Notes under the pieces: generated by a model
The model's input: only the letters and a program-made list of their open reading frames with translations
Told to the model about the DNA's origin: nothing
Databases searched by the model: none
Program-made: the position numbers and the translations under genes
Part shown: positions 41,443 to 50,876 of the stretch, piece after piece
Layout: each line of letters begins with the position of its first letter
Numbering within the stretch: position 1 is the stretch's first letter
Source of the DNA: a virus
Length of the DNA stretch: 64,000 nucleotides
Strand: one strand, 5' to 3'
IMG/VR virus record: IMGVR_UViG_3300007513_000026
Coordinates: 1 to 64,000 of that record

Positions 41443-44400
41443 TAACTTTCACCCCCAAAAACAAACTCCATCAATCCAGATCCGTCTTTAGCTTCTTGTT
41501 CTCGATTAGAATTCTCTGCCTCCGACCAACAATAAATGGCGCGCGTGGGACTAGCCGTCGTCATGCTGCCGGCCGAGGGGGTGTTGGTCGCTTTGGCATT
41601 TGTGCTAGCTACCCATTTCGCGTGAATGCGGGAATTAGCACGGCCCGGCCCAAAGCTATGTTCGGAACGAATAATCATGTGATACCCTCCAATACCTATT
41701 TGCGTTAAATCTATAGTATCACTCCCAATAACGGTGTTGGGCGAAAAGCCCCTAGGATCCACATAAATATAGCTCCCCGGAAATGCACTGACATTCGCAT
41801 AAGTCTCAATATCCACATCAAAGACTTCACGCAACTGTTTAAGTCCATCATAACCATCTTGTTCAAAGCGCAACTCTTTAAGTCCTGTCGAGTCTGTCTT
41901 TTTCAGCTTAATGGTTTTGGTAATGCCTCTGTCTCGACCAATGGAATAATGAAAGATGCCATTCGTATGATCTGTAGCCTCATCTCCCGTCATTTGCTCT
42001 GCTGGTTGTGTGCGTCCTGCGAAATAAGCCAAATAGTTAATCTCTTTGTCAACACCCTTCTCTACGATGGGAAGATCTCGATCACCTCCAATGTTTTTAA
42101 GTAAGGGTCGAGTGTTTTTGTGATCTTTAAGCCAGAGCCGGCTGATGTTAGTCTTCGAGGTTTTGTTTCGGTCTCCCCATATAAGTTCGGTGATTTCATC
42201 GGCATGATTTGTAGTGTCTCTATATGATGTGACGACTGCTTGGTTAACGCGAGTCTTTTGTTTGGCTTCATTGCTAAAACATTGATTGCTGTTCAAAAAC
42301 TCTCTTATGAGTTCATTAAAAAAATCATTTAAAAACTTAGGGAGCGGATAGTACACCTCGTCCCTCTTCGCCATTTTACGAGAGAGCCATTCTGTAAAGT
42401 ATTTGACGGAAATTGGCAAATCCCCCAAACTGGGGAACAAAGATTCCTTGTTCTCATCCGGACTCACAATCTCCAAAGGACCCAACAGAAGCCGAAAATT
42501 TTTATACTGCTCGCCCATGGCACGAACAACAGCTACTTGCTGATCGATCTGCTCTAAGACCGTTTCATCATCCATTGGCTTTTCATCTGGTGCGGGTGTT
42601 TTTAAATATTGTCCAGGGTTTTGACGCATTTCTTTCAAATAGTTTTGCAAGCTATTATCTCCATTAAATTTTTCATCAATCCCTTCTAAAATCAAATCCA
42701 TCAAATCGCTGACGTAGAAAAAAGAAAGAGTTTGTGTTTTGTTTTCTGCACCGGTTCCTGCAATGCTCAATAGTTTGACTCGATCTTCTTCGGTGGCTCC
42801 ACTTCCAATTGCCTGCTGAATTTGTCCCGATAAGGCGATTTCATTCCCCTCGGATAGCGTACTGACTTTGCCGATGATTTGGGATGCGTCGAAGAAAGGA
42901 CCCTCTTGTCTAAACTTAAGAACATCGGCGGATTCTAGCTGTATAAATCTGATTTTGTGATTTTCAAATAGACCCCCTATGAGGGACTGAAAACTTGTCA
43001 CCCTGTCTTCTTCTATTTCGGTTTTTTGTGCTTTCTGTAGCTCGCTGTATTCTTTTGATGCACACTTGGTAACCCAGGTTTGAGCTTTAATTTTTCTTTC
43101 TATTCGGTTCTTCTCGGCGCTAACGCTGTTGAATATATTAAAGTTAGGCTGATCATAAAAGTCTTCCACATACGCTAAATAATTAATCACAAACTTAACA
43201 CGCCCTTGATCATCAATATCAAAGGTGTGAACAGTGGGGGTTAAATTGAGAGTGACACAAGAATTATAAATAGCGTCTTTCACATCGGTGGTTAAGGTGC
43301 TGTTGTTCGGCCAATCACTTCTATAAGCCCAGCCTACTACTGCTTTGAGACGAAAATCCAATTTAGCTAAATTCTCTTGTTTAACGTCAGTTTCTTTGGG
43401 ATTAAAACTTGCTAAACTAAGGCTCCGATCAACACCAGTTTTCAAGGCGAGGTCAACGTACTTAAATTCTGTAGTGGTGCCGCGTGGTACTAACAACTCA
43501 TCAAAGCTGTTTGCAAAGAGAGTAAGTTTCGCCTTAATACTCTTCTTAATAGCAAATGGATTGTCGGCTTCATATGAAAATGTAAAATCTTGGACGCCCA
43601 CTCCTATACCTCGTTTAGATTTGTCTTCTCCAAAATTAATAATCTCGTTTTCCGTAAAGGTTGAATCAAAAGGAATTGGAAACTGAGTAGGGGGAGAAAT
43701 GGGATTACCATCAGAATCCCTTTCGGTGATTATTTTGTAAAGACGAATCATAGGCTGTAAATTTGCTATTTGATCCGTCTGCATCGTCATTAGGTGTGTG
43801 TAGCCGGGATGTTGTGTAAGGTGGTTGATGAAAGCAAAGGGATCTCCGCGCGCTAACAAACTAGCATTGCATATCTTATTGTTCCAGGGTTCTGTGGTGA
43901 CACCATTGACGGCCGGCGTGGCGGTATATGGGAGCCTTTTGCCGTTCAATTTCCCATCGAGTTCAGCCGTTTTATATTTGACCAAGTGTTGTATTTCTGC
44001 CAGCAAAAAACATTGTTCATTAAAGAAGGGTGGCGTAGTAGTTGTAACATCACTAAGCGAAACCCCGCCTTCTTCGCTTTCTTTGTCCAATGCCGCGAGT
44101 AAGTTTTTAAGATCTTCAATTATATTAGGATCTTGGGTGGGAGCATAAGGACCCGTGCGCGCGGCGATCTCAGCCTCTAATGCAGCCCTGTATGCATCAG
44201 TGGCATTGTTAATCGCGTCTAGATCTTTCCCAAGCTTCTCTGAGGTTTCTGATATGCTTTCAAGAGCCTCGATTAGCGCTAACACCTCGGAATCCCCAGA
44301 GCAGCCGTTAGCAGTAGCTGCCTTTGTATTATTTTCGGATACTTTAGATGTCGCGGTCGAAAAGCCACTTATATTTGCAGCGTTGTCGCCGGTTTCATTC

Positions 44401-44729
44401 CAGCTTTTCGTGGAAAGGGAAGTCAAATTAAGACCACATTTCTTGGCGGTGCCGTCATCGACGGCATCCGAATAATTTTTGGCGGCAGTGTTGTAGCTCT
44501 CAATAGCCGCCAATACGTTTTCCCTGGCGGCGGTGCGCTCCTCTGTCGTACTGGTGGCCATGGCGGTCTGTCTTGCTGCGGCGGCTTCTTCGCTAGCTTG
44601 ATCAGCCGTCCAGATGCTGCGGGCAGCCTTAGACGCACTGGTTTCTACCTGGGCGCCTCCCTTTACAGTATAAGTCTCCGGTGTCGGCTTTTCAGCGGGC
44701 TCGTTGTATTCGTATTCTTCTCCCGGCAC
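41442..44729 (-). CDS. Large virion protein, probably baseplate
   Basis: 1095 residues from a GTG start two codons after the gp53-like stop, with no clear ribosome site, so translation is probably coupled. Residues 1-200 are Ala/Glu/Thr rich and helical. A middle region (about 350-560) with VDLALKTGVDRSLSLASF and YLAYVEDFYDQPNFN looks like a mixed structural domain. Near the end, GGYHMIIRSEHSFGPGRANSR precedes a Thr/Ser/Ala tail. Size, place after the LysM/gp53-like gene and co-translation suggest a baseplate or tail-tip component. No specific T4 counterpart recognised. Confidence 0.55.
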   Translation of the reverse strand: MPGEEYEYNEPAEKPTPETYTVKGGAQVETSASKAARSIWTADQASEEAAAARQTAMATSTTEERTAARENVLAAIESYNTAAKNYSDAVDDGTAKKCGLNLTSLSTKSWNETGDNAANISGFSTATSKVSENNTKAATANGCSGDSEVLALIEALESISETSEKLGKDLDAINNATDAYRAALEAEIAARTGPYAPTQDPNIIEDLKNLLAALDKESEEGGVSLSDVTTTTPPFFNEQCFLLAEIQHLVKYKTAELDGKLNGKRLPYTATPAVNGVTTEPWNNKICNASLLARGDPFAFINHLTQHPGYTHLMTMQTDQIANLQPMIRLYKIITERDSDGNPISPPTQFPIPFDSTFTENEIINFGEDKSKRGIGVGVQDFTFSYEADNPFAIKKSIKAKLTLFANSFDELLVPRGTTTEFKYVDLALKTGVDRSLSLASFNPKETDVKQENLAKLDFRLKAVVGWAYRSDWPNNSTLTTDVKDAIYNSCVTLNLTPTVHTFDIDDQGRVKFVINYLAYVEDFYDQPNFNIFNSVSAEKNRIERKIKAQTWVTKCASKEYSELQKAQKTEIEEDRVTSFQSLIGGLFENHKIRFIQLESADVLKFRQEGPFFDASQIIGKVSTLSEGNEIALSGQIQQAIGSGATEEDRVKLLSIAGTGAENKTQTLSFFYVSDLMDLILEGIDEKFNGDNSLQNYLKEMRQNPGQYLKTPAPDEKPMDDETVLEQIDQQVAVVRAMGEQYKNFRLLLGPLEIVSPDENKESLFPSLGDLPISVKYFTEWLSRKMAKRDEVYYPLPKFLNDFFNELIREFLNSNQCFSNEAKQKTRVNQAVVTSYRDTTNHADEITELIWGDRNKTSKTNISRLWLKDHKNTRPLLKNIGGDRDLPIVEKGVDKEINYLAYFAGRTQPAEQMTGDEATDHTNGIFHYSIGRDRGITKTIKLKKTDSTGLKELRFEQDGYDGLKQLREVFDVDIETYANVSAFPGSYIYVDPRGFSPNTVIGSDTIDLTQIGIGGYHMIIRSEHSFGPGRANSRIHAKWVASTNAKATNTPSAGSMTTASPTRAIYCWSEAENSNREQEAKDGSGLMEFVFGGES

Positions 44730-44732
44730 AGC

Positions 44733-45068
44733 TTAAGCCCCCAAAACCTTCAGGGCGGCCGCGATGTCGAGAGGAATCTCAAGGAGGGCGCCTATGGAAA
44801 CATCAGCCTCTACTCCATAACTGTTCCACCAAGCGATTACCCACCAAAAGCGCGCATCGCCATAATAAGTGTTGGCTAAACTATAGAATCGGTCGCCGTA
44901 CTTCCATACGTGCTTGGTGCTTTTAAGCGCAACTCTCGCCCGTAACGAAGGATTTCGCATTATTGGTGTTTCATACTGCTCAATAGCCTTAAGTCCTCTC
45001 GATTTTCTCAGAGGTTCATAGTACTCGCTATCGTTCAATATTGTTCTGCGTTTGTTGTTTCTTGCCAT
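44733..45068 (-). CDS. gp53-like baseplate wedge protein with LysM domain
   Basis: 111 residues. HVWKYGDRFYSLANTYYGDARFWWVIAWWN is a LysM-like unit as in T4 baseplate wedge gp53 and its relatives, followed by IGALLEIPLD, the usual 'G-x-x-L-x-IP' end. A basic N-terminus (MARNNKRRTILN) precedes it. In T4 gp53 joins baseplate wedges around the hub. Short spacing between the tube-cap-like gene and the 1095-residue gene fits a baseplate cluster. Confidence 0.75.
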   Translation of the reverse strand: MARNNKRRTILNDSEYYEPLRKSRGLKAIEQYETPIMRNPSLRARVALKSTKHVWKYGDRFYSLANTYYGDARFWWVIAWWNSYGVEADVSIGALLEIPLDIAAALKVLGA

Positions 45069-45094
45069 TGTTTATATTCCTATTGATATCCCAA

Positions 45095-46204
45095 TTAGAG
45101 TTCACGAAGCGCGGCGTTGAGGTCTTCTACAGGAATCTCAGCATAACGGTCCTCAAGCTCATCCGCTTCTTCGAAAATTCTCACCGAAGGTTCGAAAGCT
45201 TCGTATCTGTCTGACCCCATCCCGGCGCCGTTGGCCGCCTTGGAGTTTGCCACTTTATTCTGTATATCGGCATTTTGGTTGGCGGCTTCTTCGGCTGTTG
45301 ACTCCGGTGGAGGGGTTGTGGCATTTTCCGTTTTCTCGGTCGCGGTCGCGCCGTCGTCGCCGTCGGCGTTGAGAGTGTCGTCGTCAGCGGGCATTGCTTC
45401 GGCGGCGTTTTTGACATTTGTTTTGGTCGGTGCAGGGGCCGAATTGCTCCCCCCCGTACCAGCGCCACCTTCGGGCACCGTGGCACCAACTCCATAAGGA
45501 AAGCTTGGTCCGTCCTGAACCCCGTTGTATCCCACTCCAAACTTGTTCTCGTCGTTCCATCCCAAGGCGTGCTCGTGAATAGGCGAAAAGTCAAGATTAA
45601 TCTCAATTAATTTGGGAAGAATTACACCCCCGTCATAAGCTACTACACCGACATCTGTATCTAAGTTGTGGTTGATGGTGAGATTACCGACCACTCCCAA
45701 AAGCCCGTCGTCGCCAGCACCGCCCGTGGTGTAACCGTCAAACTGTTCTCCAGATGCACCGGCCGTATTTGTGGCAAGATTCATGAGCTTAAGACGGATC
45801 AGAGGAGATTGTGTGATCGTTTGTGCTTGTCCTGTTTCTATATAAGTGGGGTAAAGGAACTGAGTTAAAAGCTGTACCTTTCCTAGATTATCGTAGGCAT
45901 CGCTAGCTGTTGTTGCAGGCACTTTAAATGCGAGTGTAATTTTGCGCGTTGTGTTCTTAAAGAGGTATATGGGATCGGCGCGACCATATACTACTTCCGA
46001 TGCCCAATCGGAATTAAAGGTTTCATTGTAAGCTGTAATATATGCCTTAAAGTATACTGTGTTGTTTGTGGGTACATGTGTAAACCCGATTTTTTGGCCT
46101 CCCTCGTTGGCCAGTTCCACATCGCGCTCAACATATCTCCCAAGAGGATCTTCAGTGGGATCAGCATTCCGCTTGTCATTGAAAGGGTTCCAAAAATCTG
46201 ACAT
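45095..46204 (-). CDS. Baseplate-tube junction protein, gp48/gp54-like
   Basis: 369 residues with AAGGAG-type site before the ATG. The core (FKAYITAYNETFNSDWASEVVYGRADPIYLFKNTTR split across residues 50-90, then KVQLLTQFLYPTY and SPLIRLKLMNLA) matches the T4-type tail-tube initiator/cap fold related to the tube protein. SPIHEHALGWND follows. Residues 230-340 are an Ala/Thr/Asp/Glu-rich, low-complexity insert, unusual in this family. It probably forms the ring on which tube polymerisation starts. It lies between the tape measure and gp53-like genes. Confidence 0.7.
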   Translation of the reverse strand: MSDFWNPFNDKRNADPTEDPLGRYVERDVELANEGGQKIGFTHVPTNNTVYFKAYITAYNETFNSDWASEVVYGRADPIYLFKNTTRKITLAFKVPATTASDAYDNLGKVQLLTQFLYPTYIETGQAQTITQSPLIRLKLMNLATNTAGASGEQFDGYTTGGAGDDGLLGVVGNLTINHNLDTDVGVVAYDGGVILPKLIEINLDFSPIHEHALGWNDENKFGVGYNGVQDGPSFPYGVGATVPEGGAGTGGSNSAPAPTKTNVKNAAEAMPADDDTLNADGDDGATATEKTENATTPPPESTAEEAANQNADIQNKVANSKAANGAGMGSDRYEAFEPSVRIFEEADELEDRYAEIPVEDLNAALREL

Positions 46205-46214
46205 GTCTTTCTCC

Positions 46215-49007
46215 TTACATTAAGTCTTGTACGATATCGCCTACAGCCTCGACGGCTCCATTTTTAATGAGATCTTCCATCGCTACTACGTCTAAATAGA
46301 CGTTCGCTACTAAATTAGTGGGCCCTGTGGTGCCACCTGTGCCGCCCAATTGAGCTAATGCGGGAGAAGGCGTATTTTTCACCGTAATCACTGATTCTGT
46401 AACGGCTTTAATGGCGCTAGTAAAAGCTAGTGCTTCGTCAGTTCTAACAGAGTTAATTGCCGCAGACAACGCAGCAATTTGACGAATCTGAGTGGTAAAG
46501 TTAATCTTTGATAAGGTATTTAATGCGGTGATAAGTGTGCTTTCTTCGGGTAATAATTCCAGTGCGCTCTTGAATTTCTCCATAATGGTTGTTATATTAT
46601 CGGTACCTTCAATGCTAGCAAGGCTTACAAGAGATTCGTTAAATCTCGACATTCCGTCTGTTGCCAACTTGATGCCGTATCCTATCGCCAATGCTGCCGC
46701 CCCAATTGACAACAGAATTCCTACGGCTGCACCAATAAGAAGTGCCTGGGGTCCTGCTGTGGCACTGGTAAGAGCCAGCATCATTACTGCAAAAGCTATG
46801 CTAAATGCGATGAGCCCTGCGGCTGCAGGCATTGCCGCCGATCCCAGATCTTTAAACGATCCTACCAAAATTGAAAGCCCCAGGGCCGCCACGCCCACAC
46901 CTGCCCCAATCATCGCGGCGGCTAGCCCAATAGATAACATCACCCCAATCGCTGCCGTAGTTAAGGCAGCTTGGGGTCCTGCCACAAGAGCTATTAATGA
47001 TACTATCATTACCATAAACGCTAGAGTAAACACCCCAATCGCGATAGCTGCAGGAAGGGCGGCCGAGCCCAATCCATTAAAAGCCGCTGCTAAATCAGCT
47101 ACACCAGTGGCAGCCAAATACACTCCATATCCTATCCCCAGAGCCGCCAGTCCAATGGCCACCATGGTTGTAGCCAAGCTTTTTCCGCCCTTGCTGGCCA
47201 TTTCGCTCCCAACGGCTTGCTTCTTCAGAGAAACGTTAAGCAAATTGCTAGATGTTGTTGAGAGATTTTTCGCTGCAATGTTCAATTCCTCCACTGCTGT
47301 GTTTGTGACGGTGGCGGCGGTTGCTGTTCCCAGGCGCCAGGTGGTGACTACCTGAGCCAGACCGAGTGCTATAGTCGCGAGTTTCCAGCCCAGCATCGCG
47401 TACATTGCATACTTCGCCCATCCCGCAAACTCATCCACATGATCGGTAAGCCATTTTATCGAATCTACGAGCCAATCGATTAAGTCGGTAGACTCTGCTA
47501 TGGCTGCATTCAGTTTGTCTTGGATTGATTGCATTTTTAATGCGCGGTCAGCCATCACTTCATAGTCTTCCGCACTTTTCTGTGTTGCCCCCGAGACCAT
47601 GTTCATATTTCCGGACAAAATCAGAGCAAGATCTCCCACATCTGAGAGCCCTAAAGCATCCTTATAGAAGTTCTTCTGATAATAGGACATTGTGTCAAAT
47701 GAAAGTCCTGCGTCGAGGATCGTGTTGCGGATTGTCTCGAAGCGTTCTGCGGGATTAGTCCCCATCATGAGATCCATCGCATTCACAAAGTTTCCGCCCA
47801 ATGCGGCGTTTAGTTTTCCGGCTTGTTCTGCGGCACCTTCGAAGGTATCGAATTTGTTGGTGATTTGGAGGACTTTGTCCATCTCCATGCCGGTGATCTT
47901 GGAGATGTGCTGTAAATCTTTGAAGGCTTGTACACCTTGATCGCCAAACTTAGCTAATGCAGCACCGCCTTTGGCAAATTCTGCGGCCATTTGTGCGGGG
48001 GCCACTCCTAATTCGCGGGCAAACGTGGCTATTTCCTCATTGACGCCGGCGGCATGTTCGGCATTAACTCCCAACATCTTCGTGGATATTTGAGTTGCCT
48101 TGGCCAAATCTCCAACGGCAATGCCTTGTTTGGCTAGTATATTGGTACTTTTGATTAAGGTCTTTTGTGAATCCCTCGACATAAACGTAAAATCGGTATA
48201 AGACGTAAACAAAGCTTGGGCGGACTTGCTTGCCTCCTCGGCTGTAACTGCAAACTTCTTAGTCTCATTATACGATTCTCTCACCACTGTCGCAAATTCT
48301 GCAGAAGCCCCCGTTGCACGTTGGAATCCGGCTTCCATATCCACTATGGCGACAGCCATCCCAATGATATTGTTAACGAATTGTGCGCTGATTGCGCTCG
48401 CTGCGGCATTTCCAAAGGCGCGCATACTCGCACCGGTGCCCTGTAGTCCTTTTGTAATCGATTGTATATTGCCTACAAAATCGTGGGTTTGCGGCATTGC
48501 CATCGCTTTGCCTAATGATTTTCCTAGGTCTCTAGAGGTTGCGGCCGCCTCTTCGATTGTGGCATGCCATTCTTCTGTCCTTTTGATTTTAGTGTCAAGA
48601 TTGGCAATTTCGCGCTCATGGTTCTTAACCTCCTTCATGTTCTTCTCAAGAATACCTTTTTGAATCTTATCGTTAGCGTCGAGTTTCTTAGCTTCTTCTC
48701 CCAGAAAATCAATTCTTTTACGATGAACTAGTTTTTGTTGTTCCCACGCGGTCAGTTGGATGTCGGCATTGCCCTTATTGGCTTCAGCAACCTTATTATA
48801 CTGTTTAGCTAGCTTATCGGCCAACTGAATCTGTTCATTTAGATACTCCAAGCTGGAGCGGAGGGCGTCGAGTTGTTCCTCATAAAGCTCCAGTTTCGAT
48901 TTCAGCGCTGCAGCTTCGGCATCGCTGGCGTTCTTGATTTGATCCTTGAGTTTTTTTATTTCCTCTAGGACTATTCTTTCTTTTTCAGAACGTGATGCCA
49001 CTTGCAT
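46215..49007 (-). CDS. Tail tape measure protein
   Basis: 930 residues. Residues 1-190 are a long coiled coil (EEIKKLKDQIKNASDAEAAAL and on). The middle is Gln/Ala rich. Residues about 560-790 contain several hydrophobic helices (AIAIGVFTLAFMVMIVSLIAL, LLIGAAVGILLSIGAAALAIG) separated by Gly/Ala. This is the classic tape measure layout: length ruler plus membrane-active segments for DNA passage. Position after the two tail-assembly genes and before the tube cap is typical. The ATG has GAGGG only 2-3 bases away; a GTG two codons later has better spacing. Confidence 0.85.
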   Translation of the reverse strand: MQVASRSEKERIVLEEIKKLKDQIKNASDAEAAALKSKLELYEEQLDALRSSLEYLNEQIQLADKLAKQYNKVAEANKGNADIQLTAWEQQKLVHRKRIDFLGEEAKKLDANDKIQKGILEKNMKEVKNHEREIANLDTKIKRTEEWHATIEEAAATSRDLGKSLGKAMAMPQTHDFVGNIQSITKGLQGTGASMRAFGNAAASAISAQFVNNIIGMAVAIVDMEAGFQRATGASAEFATVVRESYNETKKFAVTAEEASKSAQALFTSYTDFTFMSRDSQKTLIKSTNILAKQGIAVGDLAKATQISTKMLGVNAEHAAGVNEEIATFARELGVAPAQMAAEFAKGGAALAKFGDQGVQAFKDLQHISKITGMEMDKVLQITNKFDTFEGAAEQAGKLNAALGGNFVNAMDLMMGTNPAERFETIRNTILDAGLSFDTMSYYQKNFYKDALGLSDVGDLALILSGNMNMVSGATQKSAEDYEVMADRALKMQSIQDKLNAAIAESTDLIDWLVDSIKWLTDHVDEFAGWAKYAMYAMLGWKLATIALGLAQVVTTWRLGTATAATVTNTAVEELNIAAKNLSTTSSNLLNVSLKKQAVGSEMASKGGKSLATTMVAIGLAALGIGYGVYLAATGVADLAAAFNGLGSAALPAAIAIGVFTLAFMVMIVSLIALVAGPQAALTTAAIGVMLSIGLAAAMIGAGVGVAALGLSILVGSFKDLGSAAMPAAAGLIAFSIAFAVMMLALTSATAGPQALLIGAAVGILLSIGAAALAIGYGIKLATDGMSRFNESLVSLASIEGTDNITTIMEKFKSALELLPEESTLITALNTLSKINFTTQIRQIAALSAAINSVRTDEALAFTSAIKAVTESVITVKNTPSPALAQLGGTGGTTGPTNLVANVYLDVVAMEDLIKNGAVEAVGDIVQDLM

Positions 49008-49042
49008 ACCCTCGCTTTGTAGTATATTCTAATTAGTTTTAT

Positions 49043-49072
49043 AAAAAAAAAGACAAAGCAATTGCTTTGTCT
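49043..49072 (-). terminator. Intrinsic terminator before tape measure gene
   Basis: Near-perfect palindrome AGACAAAGCA-ATTGCTTTGTCT followed by eight or nine T on the coding strand. It includes the stop codon of the 77-residue gene. It may lower tape measure transcription relative to tube and sheath. Confidence 0.8.
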
Positions 49073-49304
49073 AGAAACGCCCCTTGGGAGGGGGAGGCGG
49101 TTGATTGTGACGCGTTAAAGTTTGGGCACTGCTTTGTCCCTCTCCTTTTTGCGCTCTTTCGATAGCCTCTTTTTCGTCCTTAAGCTGCTTCATAAGGCGT
49201 TTTACAAACCACAATCGCAACCCTACCGGTAAATTATAAGCTTCCGAAAGAGACCACCCACCTGAATATTTCAAAAAGAAGAACTGTTCGTACACGTTCT
49301 CCAT
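49071..49304 (-). CDS. Small tail-assembly protein (possible frameshift product)
   Basis: 77 residues from ATG 49304, 2-4 bases after the stop of the gp26-like gene, with no clear ribosome site. MENVYEQFFFLKYSGGWSLSEAYNLPVGLRLWFVK is followed by a helical charged part and a Pro tail. The frame is open upstream to 49418 and overlaps the previous gene in the +1 frame, meeting it at a run of seven T (GACTTTTTTTGG). Two consecutive overlapping ORFs before the tape measure are typical of tail-assembly chaperones made by frameshift. T4 gp51-like hub chaperone is an alternative reading. Confidence 0.55.
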   Translation of the reverse strand: MENVYEQFFFLKYSGGWSLSEAYNLPVGLRLWFVKRLMKQLKDEKEAIERAQKGEGQSSAQTLTRHNQPPPPPKGRF

Positions 49305-49308
49305 ATAA

Positions 49309-50163
49309 TTACTGGTCAGGCCAAAAAAAGTCCGCCGAGAGCGGCACCTCCATGTCTTGCTCGAAATCACACTCGCTGCACTCAAATAGTTGTGTGAGGT
49401 CAACGTTGGGGGCAGCAAGACGATACGCTAAGCGTAGGTGCCTGGAATCCATTGAAGGAATGTTGTTAATTAGGTAGTTGCGGGCATCCGGCGAACTGTC
49501 GCCATTAACAGCCACAACAATATTGGCGATCTGGCGCGTCATGTTGCGCTCTAATCCTTTTTGCCCCTTTTTCTCGTTCTGCATGGCGGTAAGGATTCCC
49601 TTTTCGTCGCTTCCGCGCAAAAGTCTAAAAGTTGCTTTTACTTTAGTCTTGGGCAACTCCACAGTAAAGGAACCATTATTGTTATTAACGATATCCAACT
49701 GATCAATATTTTCGCCCGTGTAAACAGTACCGTCATTGAGATTAAAACTATAGGCTTGGTGGGCGCTGCAGGCGGGGCACGTTACTTTAGTGTCGTAAAC
49801 AGCGCCATAGCCAGACATCCTGGTAGCGATAATGATCGCATTACGATCACCCACCAACAATGAATCTGGCTTAATAGCTTTGTTTACAATCAAACTTTCA
49901 ATAACGCGATCTAGGGCCACGCCCTTTTTGAGAAGAGATCTCGATGTGAGAATGTCTTCCTCTTTAGCTGTCATTTGTTTGATTTCAATGGTGTCTTCGT
50001 TATGAAGAGGGTGTCCAGGGGGATAATATTTACCACCAGACGGCAATTCTACAAATTCTGTAGGAACAACAAAGGAAAACCCTTCTGTTGCATTTTGTAC
50101 TATGGGTGCGGGGGTTTCCACATTTTGGTTTTGTGCTCCCACACGATCTTTATTTCTACTCAA
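49309..50163 (-). CDS. gp26-like baseplate hub / tail-assembly protein
   Basis: 284 residues. FVVPTEFVELPSGGKYYPPGHPL, EIKQMTAKEEDILTSRSLLKKG, DSLLVGDRNAIIIATRMSGYG and VTCPACSAHQ match the T4-type gp26-like baseplate hub/tail assembly family of marine myophages. Two Cys pairs (CPAC near 130 and CSEC near 265) suggest a zinc ribbon. The early part (1-30) is Asn/Gln rich. It lies between the tail tube and tape measure, the standard place of tail-assembly chaperones. The 3' end holds the T-run discussed under the following gene. Confidence 0.7.
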   Translation of the reverse strand: MSRNKDRVGAQNQNVETPAPIVQNATEGFSFVVPTEFVELPSGGKYYPPGHPLHNEDTIEIKQMTAKEEDILTSRSLLKKGVALDRVIESLIVNKAIKPDSLLVGDRNAIIIATRMSGYGAVYDTKVTCPACSAHQAYSFNLNDGTVYTGENIDQLDIVNNNNGSFTVELPKTKVKATFRLLRGSDEKGILTAMQNEKKGQKGLERNMTRQIANIVVAVNGDSSPDARNYLINNIPSMDSRHLRLAYRLAAPNVDLTQLFECSECDFEQDMEVPLSADFFWPDQ

Positions 50164-50222
50164 TATACACCTCGTTGTATTGTATAAGTATATCTTAGTG
50201 TGACGATTTTGTTAAGCGCTAT

Positions 50223-50828
50223 TCAGGGGGTGGCCGTGGTCGGGAGGGCGGCGGAGTCGGTGCCGCTGGAGTCCGTGATAACCAGTTCCGCCCAGTCGTA
50301 TTTTAGAGTCAGTGAAACCTCGGTTAACTCATCAGATCCATATTCCAAATCTCCAAACTTCATTTCAGTAATAAGAGCGTTTTTGAGCGTCCAACTTTCC
50401 ACTGCGGCGCCCTCTCCATTAAGCTGAGAAATCACAACCGCCCCGACGGCACTAGCCATCGATGATTTGGTTATCGTACCCAAATATCCTTCATTGGCTG
50501 GAATTGCATACCCAGCGCCTACTATTAACTCAGTAAACATCTGTGCAACATTCGACGTGTCACCACCCGGATCAACCAAGGTAAGAGACACATCTTGCCA
50601 GGTTACCGTGCCGGGAAAATAAAAGGTATGATTGAGATATTTGTGTTCCGCTGTGGCGATCTGAAAGGACGGCTTGGTGCACGACTTTGCATACCAAATA
50701 ACGTTGGTCGCTGCTGTGGCTGAGGAGTCGCTAAGACCAGCCATCGACACCATAAATCTAAACTTTCTTTTAGGATCGGTGATGTCCCCGGACGTATAAT
50801 CGGCACTCCAAAAATTACTTACTGACAT
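50223..50828 (-). CDS. Tail tube protein (gp19-like)
   Basis: 201 residues. The opening (NFWSADYTSGDITDPKRKFRF) and KSCTKPSFQIATAEHKYLNHTFYFPGTVTW are typical of T4 gp19-type tube subunits, with a long beta-rich core (VSLTLVDPGGDTSNVAQMF, then LTEVSLTLKYDWAEL). It polymerises as stacked hexamers inside the sheath. It follows the sheath gene and carries an ACTATTTA-like motif upstream, with AAGGAG-type ribosome site. Confidence 0.85.
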   Translation of the reverse strand: MSVSNFWSADYTSGDITDPKRKFRFMVSMAGLSDSSATAATNVIWYAKSCTKPSFQIATAEHKYLNHTFYFPGTVTWQDVSLTLVDPGGDTSNVAQMFTELIVGAGYAIPANEGYLGTITKSSMASAVGAVVISQLNGEGAAVESWTLKNALITEMKFGDLEYGSDELTEVSLTLKYDWAELVITDSSGTDSAALPTTATP

Positions 50829-50854
50829 TGGCTGTTAATCTCCTTGATATATAT

Positions 50855-50862
50855 TAAATAGA
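50855..50862 (-). promoter_or_regulatory. Putative late promoter motif (TCTATTTA variant)
   Basis: CCTCTATTTAATATAT on the coding strand, 27 bases before the tube gene. It differs from the other copies in the first base. Lies in the 48-base gap after the sheath gene. Confidence 0.4.
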
Positions 50863-50876
50863 GGGAAGGTATATTT

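Noticed and set aside
46492-47355. A 287-codon open frame on the plus strand
   Set aside because: It lies antisense within the tape measure gene, whose Ala-rich codons give few stops on the other strand. Its product is Ala/Pro/Ile low complexity with no domain or ribosome site. The same applies to other long plus-strand frames such as 19100-19627 and 15785-16144.
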